Of a stretch of 64,000 bases of DNA, positions 1-8,510 are shown in pieces. Location of the stretch: the NCBI RefSeq assembly GCF_014649955.1, contig NZ_BMUA01000024.1:58220-122219 (forward strand). Direction: 5' to 3'. The notes below the pieces were generated by a model that searched no databases, was not told where the DNA came from, and worked only from the letters and a program-made list of their open reading frames with translations. This DNA is from Streptomyces violascens (GTDB taxonomy: Bacteria > Actinomycetota > Actinomycetes > Streptomycetales > Streptomycetaceae). Every line of letters starts with the position of its first letter. Position 1 is the first letter of the stretch. The translations under genes and the position numbers were made by a program.

Positions 1-383
1 CGGTTTCCTTCCAGCAGCGTCCGCACGGGTGACCTCGCGGACGCAATCGTGCCCCTGGCTCTCTCCTCCCAACTACTGGGCCACGGGAGGAACTGACCCG
101 ATGGGCAACTCCCTTGCGGGAAGTGCCGCGTGATGCGCGGGCGGCATACGGCTCAGCTATTGAGTTGCGAGGGTACGGAGATACCCGGGTACAGGGGTGC
201 CGTATGCGGGGCCTGACGGATGCAAGACTCTGCCGGAAGCCGATGCCGCGAGGCAATTCCCCGTTGCGTGTGAAACCTCACACCTCGTTCGCCCCAGTAC
301 TTTTTATCAATCCCGCCCACAAGAAGGCGCCGCCCGGCTAGGCTGCTGCGCTCGCCGGACGGCGCCAACTGGTGTGTACTGCC
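1..383 (-). promoter_or_regulatory. Structured 5' leader of a gene lying left of the window
   Basis: No convincing ORF fills this stretch. On the minus strand it ends at the window edge with a Shine-Dalgarno-like GGAAGGA (about 6-12), so a minus-strand start codon probably lies just outside. Upstream the leader can fold: the arms GCATACGGC and GCCGTATGC (about 143-151 and 199-207) pair across roughly 48 nt that hold two smaller stems (GGGTA/TACCC near 171-186 and CTCA/TGAG near 153-165). A GTGTGA/TCACAC hairpin lies near 268-283. Long structured leaders before cell-wall hydrolase genes in Streptomyces are often ydaO (c-di-AMP) riboswitches, but I cannot match the consensus by eye. The same stretch is the 3' flank of the PhoH gene. 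Confidence 0.35.
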
Positions 384-1706
384 TCAGATGGAGACGTCCT
401 CCAGCATTTCGGTCACCAGGGCGGCGATCTGCGAACGCTCGGACCGGGTGAGGGTGACATGCGCGAACAGCGGGTGCCCCTTCAGCTTTTCGACGACCGC
501 CACGACACCGTCGTACCGGCCGACCCTCAAGTTGTCGCGCTGGGCCACGTCATGGGTGAGCACCACCCTCGAATTGGCCCCGATACGGGACAGAACGGTC
601 AGCAGGACGTTCCGTTCCAGCGACTGCGCCTCGTCCACGATCACAAAGGCGTCGTGCAGCGAGCGCCCCCGGATGTGGGTGAGCGGCAGGACTTCGAGCA
701 TGCCGCGCGAGGTGACCTCCTCGATGACCTCACGGCTCGTCACCGCGGACAGCGTGTCGAAGACGGCCTGGGCCCAGGGGCCCATCTTCTCGGCCTCGGA
801 CCCCGGCAGATACCCGAGCTCCTGCCCGCCCACCGCGTACAGCGGCCGGAAGACCATGACCTTCTTGTGCTGCCTGCGCTCCAGGACGGCTTCGAGGCCC
901 GCGCAGAGCGCGAGCGCCGACTTGCCCGTACCGGCCCGGCCTCCCATCGAGATGATCCCGACCTCGGGGTCGAGCAGCAGGTCGAGCGCGATCCGCTGCT
1001 CGGCGCTGCGGCCGTGGATGCCGAACGCCTCTCTGTCGCCCCGGACCAGCTTGACGTTCCCGTCCGGCGAGACCCGCCCGAGCGCCTTGCCGCGCTCGGA
1101 GAGCAGCACGAGCCCGGTGTGGACCGGAAGCGCTGCGGCCTCCGGAACGTAGAGCGTCTCCTCCTCGAAGAGCAGGTCCACCTGCTCGCCGCTCAGCGGC
1201 AGTTCGGCCATTCCGGTCCAGCCGGAGTCGGTGATGGCGAGCTCGGCGCGGTACTCCTCGGCGAGCAGGCCGACCGACGACGCCTTGATCCGCAGCGGCA
1301 GGTCCTTCGACACGACGGTGACGTCGTATCCCTCCGCCTGGAGATTGCGGGCGACGGCGAGGATCCGGGAGTCGTTGTCCCCCAACCTGTAGCCGGCGGG
1401 CAGTACGCCGGGATCGGAATGGTTCAGCTCGACACGGAGGGTGCCGCCGAGCTCCCCCAACGGGATGGGGGCGTCGAGACGTCCGTACCGGACCCGGAAG
1501 TCGTCCAGCAGGCGCAGCGCCTGCCGGGCGAAGTAACCGAGCTCGGGATGGTGCCTCTTGGCCTCCAGCTCCGTGACCACGACGATGGGGAGCACCACTT
1601 CGTGCTCCTCGAACCGGGTCATCGCGTTGGGGTCGGCCAGCAGGACGCTGGTGTCGAGGACGTAGGTGCGCCGGTCGGGCATGCGGCGCTTTGTGCTGGT
1701 CACCAC
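384..1706 (-). CDS. PIN-PhoH family ATPase/RNase (PhoH2-like)
   Basis: This 440-residue protein joins an N-terminal PIN domain (about residues 12-150, with acidic residues in VLDTS and GDNDSR) to a C-terminal PhoH ATPase domain. The ATPase has Walker A GGRAGTGKS at about 255-263 and Walker B VIVDEAQ at about 355-361. Mycobacterial PhoH2 proteins with this fusion are reported as ATP-dependent RNA helicase/RNases, so RNA turnover in the cytoplasm is the likely role; the in vivo substrate is unknown. The start is GTG with GAGGGGG about 11 nt upstream; an in-frame ATG eight codons later is a weaker choice. It follows the isoprenyl transferase on the same strand after a terminator, so it probably has its own promoter. 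Confidence 0.9.
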   Translation of the reverse strand: MVTSTKRRMPDRRTYVLDTSVLLADPNAMTRFEEHEVVLPIVVVTELEAKRHHPELGYFARQALRLLDDFRVRYGRLDAPIPLGELGGTLRVELNHSDPGVLPAGYRLGDNDSRILAVARNLQAEGYDVTVVSKDLPLRIKASSVGLLAEEYRAELAITDSGWTGMAELPLSGEQVDLLFEEETLYVPEAAALPVHTGLVLLSERGKALGRVSPDGNVKLVRGDREAFGIHGRSAEQRIALDLLLDPEVGIISMGGRAGTGKSALALCAGLEAVLERRQHKKVMVFRPLYAVGGQELGYLPGSEAEKMGPWAQAVFDTLSAVTSREVIEEVTSRGMLEVLPLTHIRGRSLHDAFVIVDEAQSLERNVLLTVLSRIGANSRVVLTHDVAQRDNLRVGRYDGVVAVVEKLKGHPLFAHVTLTRSERSQIAALVTEMLEDVSI

Positions 1707-2210
1707 GGAAGGACGTACCCCCTCTTAAGAGGCGCATGAGATCGGGGTGCGACGGCGTCGCGGAAACGGGGACCGGGCTTCGACCGCGCTGCGCGGGCCG
1801 AGCTCCGGCCCTCCACGTCGCCCGCGCGCGGTGCGCGGTCGTCCTGGTGCAAAGGGCCTCCCGGGCGAGCGGCGCTGATGCCGCTCACTGAGATACGACG
1901 TCCGTGGACCGGACGTCGACCTGGGGGGGTTATGCCCTCGAACACGCGAAGCCATGCCCCGTCATATGCCTGGAGTTCTCCCCCACCCCGCCCCTTCCCG
2001 AGACCCTCCGGGGGTGTGGATGGCCTGAGCCCGACTCCTGGGGCTCCGCCCCAGACCCCGTCCGCGGCCGACCGACAACGCCGATCGGCCCGTCCGGCAC
2101 TTGAGGACGCTCGCCGCAGGCGCCAGGGGCGGGCACGCAAAAGCCGGACGGGAGGAAGATCTGGCCCGTCCGGCGTTTGAGGACAAAGGGGGTGGAACGA
2201 GACCCACCCC
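1707..2210. repeat. Intergenic repeat cluster between phoH and the isoprenyl transferase
   Basis: No gene is supported here. It contains several Streptomyces-style repeats that recur in this window: a CCCCGCCCCTTCCC-type block at about 1981-2015, the palindromic GGGGCTCCGCCCCAGACCCC at about 2038-2058, and two copies of GCCCGTCCGGC-TTGAGGAC at 2088-2108 and 2164-2184. The phoH promoter presumably lies in the right-hand part of the phoH upstream flank (about 1730-1930), but I cannot pick out convincing -10/-35 boxes. Confidence 0.6.
2139..2174 (-). terminator. Rho-independent terminator of the isoprenyl transferase gene
   Basis: A perfect 10-bp stem (GCCGGACGGG at 2143-2152 with CCCGTCCGGC at 2165-2174) is followed on the minus strand by TTTT. 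It lies 37 nt past the stop of the upstream minus-strand gene. One arm is part of a dispersed GCCCGTCCGGC repeat. Confidence 0.7.
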
Positions 2211-2972
2211 TCAGGTGCCGTACCTCCTGTGCCGCGCCGCGTAATCGCGCAGGGCTCGCAGGAAGTCGACCTTGCGGAAGGCCGGCCAGAACACTTCGCA
2301 GAAGTAGTACTCGGAGTGCGCGGACTGCCAGAGCATGAAGCCGGACAGGCGCTGCTCGCCGCTGGTGCGGATCACGAGGTCGGGGTCGGGCTGCCCCCGC
2401 GTGTACAGGTGCTCCGAGATGTGCTCGACGTCGACGATCTCGGCGAGCTCCTCGAAGGACGTGCCCTTCGAGGCGTGCTCCAGGAGCAGGGACCGGACCG
2501 CGTCCGCGATCTCCTGGCGGCCGCCGTAGCCGACGGCGACGTTGACGAGTATCCCGTCGATGTCGTGCGTGGCCTGCTCGGCCTCCTTGAGGACGGCCTG
2601 CGTGTGTCCGGGCAGCAGATCCGCGTTGCCGACGTGGTGCACGCGCCAGCGCCCGTCCGCCGCCAAGTCCCGTACCGCGTCCTCGATGATGCCGAGCAGC
2701 GGGATCAACTGGTCCTCGGGGCGGTCCAGGTTGTCGGTGGAGAGCAGCCAGAGGGTGACGACCTCGACGTCCGTCTCGGCACACCAGCCGAGCAGTTCCT
2801 GAATCTTGCTGGCACCGGCCTGGTGGCCCTGCTCGGGGCTGCGGGCCGAGGCCTTGGCCCAGCGCCGGTTGCCGTCCAGGATGACGCCGATGTGCTTGGG
2901 CACCTGGTCGTGGTCGAGGCGGCCTTCCACCCGGCGCGCATAGAGCCTGTACACCAGGTCGCGCAAACTCAC
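2211..2972 (-). CDS. uppS: cis-prenyltransferase (isoprenyl / undecaprenyl diphosphate synthase family)
   Basis: The 253-residue product has the signature of Z-prenyl diphosphate synthases: DGNRRWAK near the N-terminus (catalytic Asp), an IRTSGEQRLSGFMLWQ block and a C-terminal SEYYF motif. The family condenses isopentenyl diphosphate onto an allylic primer to make the C50-C55 lipid carrier for peptidoglycan and other envelope polymers. I start at the GTG of VSLRDLVY because GAGAGG lies about 9 nt upstream; an ATG at 3020 would add 16 unconserved residues. Streptomyces usually carry more than one paralog, so whether this is the main UppS or a shorter/longer-chain enzyme is not decidable here. 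Confidence 0.9.
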   Translation of the reverse strand: MSLRDLVYRLYARRVEGRLDHDQVPKHIGVILDGNRRWAKASARSPEQGHQAGASKIQELLGWCAETDVEVVTLWLLSTDNLDRPEDQLIPLLGIIEDAVRDLAADGRWRVHHVGNADLLPGHTQAVLKEAEQATHDIDGILVNVAVGYGGRQEIADAVRSLLLEHASKGTSFEELAEIVDVEHISEHLYTRGQPDPDLVIRTSGEQRLSGFMLWQSAHSEYYFCEVFWPAFRKVDFLRALRDYAARHRRYGT

Positions 2973-3108
2973 CGATTCCACCCTCTCGTTGCCTTCCGGG
3001 GGCCCGCCGCCGCCCCGCACACCGGCCGCCCCAGGGAAAGCACAGTACTGCGGACGGGCGACGGCGGCCCAACTCGGTCTGTCACAAGTCCGTGATAAGC
3101 AGGGAAAC

Positions 3109-4146
3109 GTGACTGAATCGCTCCCCTTCCTCGCAGCCCCGGACCGCTACGACTCCATGGAGTACCGCCGGACCGGCCGCAGCGGCCTCAAGCTCCCCGC
3201 CGTCTCGCTCGGCCTGTGGCACAACTTCGGCGACGACCGCGCCCTGGATTCCCAGCGCGCGATCCTGCGCCGCGCCTTCGACCTGGGTGTCACCCACTTC
3301 GACCTGGCCAACAACTACGGGCCGCCGGCCGGCTCGGCCGAGCTGAACTTCGGCAAGATTTTCGGCCAGGACTTCGCCCCGTACCGGGACGAGCTCGTCA
3401 TCTCGACCAAGGCCGGCTATCTGATGCACCCCGGGCCGTACGGCGAGTGGGGTTCGCGCAAGTACCTGCTGTCCTCGCTCGACGCGTCCCTGGACCGCAT
3501 GGGCCTGGACTACGTCGACATCTTCTACTCGCACCGCTTCGACCCGGAGACCCCCCTGGAGGAGACGATGGGCGCGCTGGCGTCCGCCGTCCAGCAGGGC
3601 AAGGCGCTGTACGTGGGCGTCTCCTCCTACAACAGCGAGCAGACCGCCGAGGCCGCCCGCCTCCTGAAGGAGATGGGCGTCCCGGCCCTGATCCACCAGC
3701 CGTCGTACTCGATGATCAACCGCTGGACCGAGGACGACCGGCTGCTCGACACCCTGGAGGCGGCCGGCATGGGCTGCATCTCCTTCGTGCCGCTCGCCCA
3801 GGGCCTGCTCACCAACAAGTACCTGAAGGGCATCCCGGAGGGCTCGCGAGCCACCCAGGGCAAGTCCCTGGACCCGAACCTGCTGAGCGACGAGGTCGTA
3901 CGCCGCCTGGGCGGGCTGAACGACATCGCGTCCCGGCGCGGTCAGTCGCTGGCGCAGCTGGCGCTGGCCTGGGTGCTGCGCGACCCGCGCATGACGTCGG
4001 CGCTGATCGGCGCGTCCAGCGTGAAGCAGCTGGAGGAGAACGTGGCGGCGCTTGCCGGACCGGCGCTCACCGAAGCGGAGTTGAAGGAGATCGACGTCTT
4101 CGCCGTGGACACCGAGGGCACCAACATCTGGGCCCGTCGCGGCTGA
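3109..4146 (+). CDS. Aldo/keto reductase, YghZ/GPR (L-glyceraldehyde 3-phosphate reductase) type
   Basis: A 345-residue cytosolic NADPH-dependent reductase that aligns from end to end with my memory of E. coli YghZ (346 residues), including the N-terminal PERY-x-x-M-x-Y-R block, RAILRRAFDLGVTHFDLANN and GSRKYLLSSLD. The AKR catalytic tetrad is visible as Asp and Tyr in FDLANNYGPP, Lys in STKAGY and His in FYSHRF. YghZ detoxifies L-glyceraldehyde 3-phosphate and methylglyoxal. I chose GTG 3109 because the N-terminal 16 residues match YghZ; an ATG at 3157 would cut them off. Its 5' end is divergent from the isoprenyl transferase, sharing a 136-bp promoter gap. Confidence 0.9.
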   Translation: MTESLPFLAAPDRYDSMEYRRTGRSGLKLPAVSLGLWHNFGDDRALDSQRAILRRAFDLGVTHFDLANNYGPPAGSAELNFGKIFGQDFAPYRDELVISTKAGYLMHPGPYGEWGSRKYLLSSLDASLDRMGLDYVDIFYSHRFDPETPLEETMGALASAVQQGKALYVGVSSYNSEQTAEAARLLKEMGVPALIHQPSYSMINRWTEDDRLLDTLEAAGMGCISFVPLAQGLLTNKYLKGIPEGSRATQGKSLDPNLLSDEVVRRLGGLNDIASRRGQSLAQLALAWVLRDPRMTSALIGASSVKQLEENVAALAGPALTEAELKEIDVFAVDTEGTNIWARRG

Positions 4147-4204
4147 GACGGAGGGGGCCGGAGGCGGTCGGTCCCGCGCGGTGCGGACCCGACCGGGTCC
4201 CGGG

Positions 4205-4290
4205 AAAGAAAAAACGGGCCGGTCCGTGGGGGGGATACGGACCGGCCCGAGGGGGGGTTTCCACCATAACCCTTCGTAAGTGCTGCTGGG
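4205..4290 (-). terminator. Strong terminator hairpin with C-rich loop; possible 6C-like small RNA
   Basis: A perfect 13-bp stem (4215-4227 with 4237-4249) encloses a loop that reads ATCCCCCCC on the minus strand and is followed by TTTTTTC, making an excellent minus-strand terminator about 265 nt beyond the DUF2079 stop. A second run of seven C lies just upstream of it in the same transcript (4251-4257). Two C-runs of six or more with a terminal hairpin are the hallmark of the actinobacterial 6C small RNA. I do not see a clean first stem around the upstream C-run, so a plain terminator remains the safer call. The rest of 4147-4513 holds no convincing gene. Confidence 0.6.
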
Positions 4291-4513
4291 TGCCACGGCG
4301 CTCCGGAACTACGCTCCGAAACCGGCCCAGTACGCATTCGCGGTCCCCCGCAGGGGTGACCATCACTGGGCATCCGACCTTGACCGTGCAGCTCAGAGGG
4401 GCCGCGGCCGGGTCCCGGCACCGCTCGACGACGGATTTCGTGGCCCGGAATTCGCTCCCCGTGTGCTTCACCCCACTGGGTCAAGGCAGGACGCTCCGGG
4501 TGACCGTCCGGTG

Positions 4514-6058
4514 TCAGCGCGTACGCGAAGGCCGCTCGGCGCGGCGCAGCAGCGAGATCCCGTCCGCCTCGGCCACCCGGACATATCCGTACTTCGCGAG
4601 CGCGAGGTACTCCTGATCCTGGCGGGGCGCCGGGTAGGGCCAGGTGCCGCGCGGGTAGGGCCAGGACTCCGGCGGGACGCGGTCGTAGGCGATCCATTGC
4701 GCGGTGGGGCGCGGGATGGGCCCGTCCGTCTCGTACAGCTTCCCGTGCACCGGGAAGGTCGGGAAGAGGACGACCGTGGTGCGTGAAGTCAGTTGCGGGA
4801 CAAGGCGGTTGGAGGCCGCGACGGTCACGCCGTCGGGGATGCGGCGCAGCAGTTCGCGTACCGCTGTGACGTGGGGAGTGGTGCGCCAGGTGGAGCGGTG
4901 GGCGATCTGGGCGAGGGGGAAGGAGGGGATGAGGACGAGCGTCACCGCCGCCACTGTCATCAGCGAGGCCCGTACGTGACGCCGGGTCAGCGGGCCGCCG
5001 TCGGCGGCGTACGGGCGCAGCGCGTCGGTCAGGGCCGCGAACACCACGGGCATCAGGACGGCCGTGTAGTGGAAGGCGGTCCCCCAGTGGAAGACGTTGG
5101 TGGACAGCATCCGCCAGCCCAGCGTGGGCAGCGCGATCAGGGTGAGCGGCGAGCGCAGGGCGATGAGCGCGGCCGGCGCGAAGACGAGGACGAGGGTGGT
5201 CGCCTTCACCTCGGGGCGTACGGCGTCGAGCGGCGCGAGGGCGAGCGTGGTGAGCAGTGAGTGGTGGGCGGGCGCCAGGTTCGCGGCGTGCGCGTAGGCG
5301 CCCGCCGGGTTGAAGAACGGCATCAGGACCTTGAATTCGAGCGCGCTGCCCACCAGGCCGGTCACGGCGGCCGCGATGCCCAGCCGGCGCGGGCCCCGCC
5401 AGGCGACGTACGCCCCGATCGCGGCCAGCGTGAGCCCGAGGTCCTCCTTGACCAGGAGCAGCGGCACGGCCCACGCGATCGCGCGCCGCCAGCACCTGCG
5501 GGCCAGCGCTTCGAGGGCCCAGGAGACGAGCGGGACCGCGAAGCACACCTCGTGGAAGTCGAAGCCGACCGCCGATGCGATGCCCCAGCTCAGCCCGTAC
5601 CCGAAGGCGACGACATGGGCGGCCCGGCGGCCGAGCACCCGCGCGGCCTGCCGGGCGAGCGGCACCACCGCGAGCGCGAGCAGCGCGGCCTGCGCGAGGA
5701 GCAGCGTGTACGGCGAGGGGAAGAGGCGGTAGAGGGGGGCGAGGACGGCGAGCACGGGGTGGAAGTGGTCGCCGAGGAGGTTGAAGCCGTCCCCGCGCAG
5801 GGGGGAGACGGGCGCGTGGAGGTGGGCGTAGGCGCGGACGGCCTGCTCGAAGATGCCGAGGTCGTAGCCGGTGGTGCGGACCAGCGCCTGGCGGCGGCCC
5901 GAGACGGTCGCGTACAGGAGGAAGAGCGCGGCGGCCCACCCCCACCACAGGAGGGCGGGCCGGCCGATGCGTACGCGAGGGATGCGGGAGAGGGTGGGTG
6001 CGGGCGGGATCGACGGCCGACTGCGCCGCCCTACCCTTTGGTCAGCAATTGTCCCCAT
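4514..6058 (-). CDS. DUF2079 polytopic membrane protein
   Basis: A 514-residue membrane protein with a basic N-terminus and about ten hydrophobic segments. The GYDLGIFEQAVRAY motif near residue 64 followed by GDHFHPVLAVLAPLYRLFPS is characteristic of the DUF2079 family, whose fold resembles polytopic glycosyltransferases. No substrate is known; a role in sugar-lipid or envelope glycan metabolism is only an inference from the fold. The hydrophilic C-terminal 100 residues probably face outward. It is 19 nt from the methyltransferase stop on the same strand, so the two may be co-transcribed. Confidence 0.85.
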   Translation of the reverse strand: MGTIADQRVGRRSRPSIPPAPTLSRIPRVRIGRPALLWWGWAAALFLLYATVSGRRQALVRTTGYDLGIFEQAVRAYAHLHAPVSPLRGDGFNLLGDHFHPVLAVLAPLYRLFPSPYTLLLAQAALLALAVVPLARQAARVLGRRAAHVVAFGYGLSWGIASAVGFDFHEVCFAVPLVSWALEALARRCWRRAIAWAVPLLLVKEDLGLTLAAIGAYVAWRGPRRLGIAAAVTGLVGSALEFKVLMPFFNPAGAYAHAANLAPAHHSLLTTLALAPLDAVRPEVKATTLVLVFAPAALIALRSPLTLIALPTLGWRMLSTNVFHWGTAFHYTAVLMPVVFAALTDALRPYAADGGPLTRRHVRASLMTVAAVTLVLIPSFPLAQIAHRSTWRTTPHVTAVRELLRRIPDGVTVAASNRLVPQLTSRTTVVLFPTFPVHGKLYETDGPIPRPTAQWIAYDRVPPESWPYPRGTWPYPAPRQDQEYLALAKYGYVRVAEADGISLLRRAERPSRTR

Positions 6059-6077
6059 ACATCCGGATGCTAGGGCC

Positions 6078-6875
6078 TCAGCGGGTCGGCCTCAGGGGCT
6101 TCCGCGCCTCGATCAGGAAGCGTGTCGTGTGCGCGACGAAGGGGCCCTCGGTACGGATCTGCTCGTCGAGGGCCTTCAGCTGGTCGCGGTACTCCTCGAC
6201 GGTGAAGCCCGGCACCATCCAGATCACCTTGCGCAGGAAGTAGACGACGGCGCCGATGTCGTTGAATTCGGTACGCAGCTTCTCCAGGCGCAGATCGACG
6301 ACCTCCAGCCCCGCGCTCTCCGCCTCCTTGCGCGCCTTGCCGGGGTCGCGGCCACCGCGCACCTCCGGCGGCTGCGGCCCGAGGAAGTACTCGACGAGCT
6401 CGAACACGCTGGCCGGGCCCACCTGTTGGGAGAAGTACGTGCCGCCGGGCGACAGGACGCGAGAGATCTCGGACCACCAGGTGGTGACGGGATGCCGGCT
6501 GACCACCAGGTCGAAGGCGCCGTCGGCGAACGGCAGCGGGGGCTTGTCCTCGTCGGCGACGACCGCCACTCCGCGCGGGTGGAGCAGGCCGGTGGCGCGG
6601 GCGACGTTCGGGGGCCAGCCCTCGGTGGCGACGGCGAGCGGCGGCAGCTGGGGCACGGCGGCGAGGACCTCGCCGCCGCCGGTCTGGATGTCGAGGGCGG
6701 CGGTGGCCTTCGCCATCCGCCCGGCCATCGACCGGGCGTACCCCCACGACGGCCGCTCCTCGGTGGCCCGGCCGTCGAGCCAGGAGAAGTCCCAGCCGTC
6801 GACGGAGACGGACGCGGCCTCGTCGATCAGTTCCTCGAAGGGACGGTTGTTGTGGTTCCTGATGTTTCGGCCCAT
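6078..6875 (-). CDS. Class I SAM-dependent methyltransferase
   Basis: The 265-residue protein has a Rossmann methyltransferase core of the Methyltransf_11 type: motif I is DIQTGGGE (about residues 81-88), followed by PFADGAFDLVVSRHP (motif IV region) and SRVLSPGGTYFSQQVGP (motif V/VI). The first 75 residues hold a tryptophan-rich helical cap (DGWDFSWLDGR). The substrate cannot be told; the closest family members are generic small-molecule methyltransferases. It lies upstream of the DUF2079 gene in the same direction. The opposite-strand DUF192 gene starts 46 bp from its start, giving a short divergent promoter. Confidence 0.85.
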   Translation of the reverse strand: MGRNIRNHNNRPFEELIDEAASVSVDGWDFSWLDGRATEERPSWGYARSMAGRMAKATAALDIQTGGGEVLAAVPQLPPLAVATEGWPPNVARATGLLHPRGVAVVADEDKPPLPFADGAFDLVVSRHPVTTWWSEISRVLSPGGTYFSQQVGPASVFELVEYFLGPQPPEVRGGRDPGKARKEAESAGLEVVDLRLEKLRTEFNDIGAVVYFLRKVIWMVPGFTVEEYRDQLKALDEQIRTEGPFVAHTTRFLIEARKPLRPTR

Positions 6876-6921
6876 GTTGCGGACCCTACGCGGCGGCCCC
6901 GTGAGCCACTACCGTTTATCC

Positions 6922-7308
6922 ATGGGCCGATGGAGGGACGGAACGGGCACGCTGAGCGTGCTCGACGGGGCCGGGACGGCGGTTCCGCTGGAGATCGCGG
7001 CGTCCTACCGGGCCCGGACGCGGGGCCTGCTCGGCCGGGACGGCATCGAGGGCGCGCTCCTGCTGACCCCGGCGAGCAGCGTGCACACCTTCCGGATGCG
7101 CTTCGCGATCGACGTGGCCCATCTGGACCGCCATCTGCGCGTGATCGCGGTACGCACGATGAGGCCGGGCCGTCTCGGCGCGATCCGGCCGCGCGCACGG
7201 CACCTCCTGGAGGCGGAGGCGGGCGCGATGGAGGCGTGGGGCCTGCGGCCGGGCGCGCAGGTGGTCATCGCAGCCGGGATCGCGCCCGGGCAGGATCTCA
7301 GGACTTGA
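6922..7308 (+). CDS. DUF192 family protein
   Basis: A 128-residue beta-rich protein with the DUF192 signatures RGLLGRDGIEGALLL, VHTFRMRFAIDVAHLD and HLLEAEAGAMEAWGLRPG. Family members are small, often secreted elsewhere, with no established function; here there is no signal peptide, so it should be cytosolic. The start is ATG with no recognisable ribosome binding site, and TTTATCC sits directly before it, so leaderless translation is possible. The last 11 bp overlap the end of the convergent lipoprotein gene. Confidence 0.85.
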   Translation: MGRWRDGTGTLSVLDGAGTAVPLEIAASYRARTRGLLGRDGIEGALLLTPASSVHTFRMRFAIDVAHLDRHLRVIAVRTMRPGRLGAIRPRARHLLEAEAGAMEAWGLRPGAQVVIAAGIAPGQDLRT

Positions 7309-8101
7309 GCTTGGCCGCCTGCGCAACGGCGAGCCGGTCGGGAATCTGTGGCGTGTCGCCCCCGCTGACATCAACCGCGTAATAGGTGACAACGGTGGTC
7401 CCACTCCGCACCACCTGAAAAACCATGGGCACGGGGTCGCCCTGGGCAACGCCCGTCAACTCGTACGCGACGGCCTCGTCCCCCGCCGCGGGCGCGGGCA
7501 GCTCCTTGACCTCGGTGAAGACGGAGGGCTCAAGGTCACCGCCCTTGGTCCGGAACCCGTCGGAACAAGCACCAATGGCGGTCCGCAGCCGAGCGAGCAC
7601 GTCGGAGGCTCCGTCCGGATGAGCGCCGAGCACCTCAGTAACAACTGTCTGATCGGCCTGCCCGTCCTCGCTCGTGTCGACGAGGCGCCGGTAGACGGTG
7701 GCGGAGGGGGCGGGCTCGGGGGTGCCGTTGATGACGGACACGAAGGGCATGCACTCGGCCTTGGCCGTACGGGAGCTGCCGGTCGGGGTGCCGCCCTCCA
7801 GGGGCTCGGCCGCGAAGCCCTTGACGTCGCCGGTCACGAGCGCGGCGGCGGCGAGCTGCTCACTGCTGAGCGCGCCGTCGGCCTTGACCCGCGGGATGGT
7901 GTCGCTCGCGCGGGGTGCGGGCAGCGTGGTCTGCGGGGTGACCCCGCCGGCGCCGGGCGCGGCCGCGGTGTCCCGGACGGACCCTTCGGCACCTTTGCTC
8001 TCACTGGCGGGCCCGCACGCAGCGGCCCCCGCGAGGGCGATGAGACACACCCCAGCCGTCGCCGCACGGCTCCGTACCAGCCTTGGCTTCATACTCAGCA
8101 C
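7298..8101 (-). CDS. Putative lipoprotein, sensor-domain-like
   Basis: A 267-residue exported protein with a twin-basic signal peptide and lipobox LAGAAAC (Cys at about residue 29), then a Ser/Gly/Ala-rich linker. The rest has the look of PknH_C-type sensor-domain lipoproteins of actinobacteria: a single Cys near the middle (ECMPF), one in IGACSDGF, and a late QVVRSGTTVVTYYAVDV strand. The two Cys could form a disulfide. I start at GTG 8101 because AGGAG lies 11 nt before it; ATG 8092 is three codons inside. Function is unknown; it would sit on the outer face of the membrane. Confidence 0.75.
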   Translation of the reverse strand: MLSMKPRLVRSRAATAGVCLIALAGAAACGPASESKGAEGSVRDTAAAPGAGGVTPQTTLPAPRASDTIPRVKADGALSSEQLAAAALVTGDVKGFAAEPLEGGTPTGSSRTAKAECMPFVSVINGTPEPAPSATVYRRLVDTSEDGQADQTVVTEVLGAHPDGASDVLARLRTAIGACSDGFRTKGGDLEPSVFTEVKELPAPAAGDEAVAYELTGVAQGDPVPMVFQVVRSGTTVVTYYAVDVSGGDTPQIPDRLAVAQAAKLKS

Positions 8102-8208
8102 GGTAACAACGACTCCTGTGGATTGCCTGGTCCCGGACGCGGGGATTCCGCCGGTCGCCCGGGCGTTGCTTTACGGCTACCCGAGGGAAGGGGGCTGGTC
8201 AACTTGCC

Positions 8209-8493
8209 ATGCCGGTGGCCCAGTTGGAGCCGTACGGCAGCACGACCCACGTGCGGGTGCCGCCACCCGGCTCACGGGACCCGCCTGCGGTCGGCGGCTA
8301 GGAGGACCGCTACCTCACCGACAGCCGGGACGCCCTGCAGAACCTCATCCGAGACATCAAGGCAGGCAGGGCGGACCACCTGTTGTGCAGCCGAGAGGGC
8401 ATCACCCTCTGTTACTGCCGGTGCGACTTCGATCCATCGGGGAGCCCCGGTCTCCGCTCGGCGCTACGGTTGGTGCGGGACCACTCCCCGTAG
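8209..8493 (+). pseudogene. Small hypothetical gene broken by an in-frame TAG
   Basis: An ATG with GAAGGGG about 13 nt upstream opens a frame (MPVAQLEPYGSTT...) that meets TAG at 8299-8301 after 30 codons. The same frame continues cleanly for another 63 codons to TAG 8491-8493, including a helical stretch DALQNLIRDIKAGRADHLL and CYCRCDF. One nonsense change is the simplest reading. The downstream half could instead be expressed from an internal start. It lies directly upstream of the Uma2 gene in a 409-bp gap. I do not recognise the family. Confidence 0.45.
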
Positions 8494-8510
8494 TCGCATG
8501 GAGGACCGCG

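Noticed and set aside
372..1739. A 455-codon plus-strand frame across the PhoH gene
   Set aside because: Antisense shadow; Walker motifs are on the minus strand.
4067..4471. A 134-codon minus frame beyond the DUF2079 gene
   Set aside because: It runs through a perfect terminator hairpin, has no ribosome binding site and low-complexity ends.
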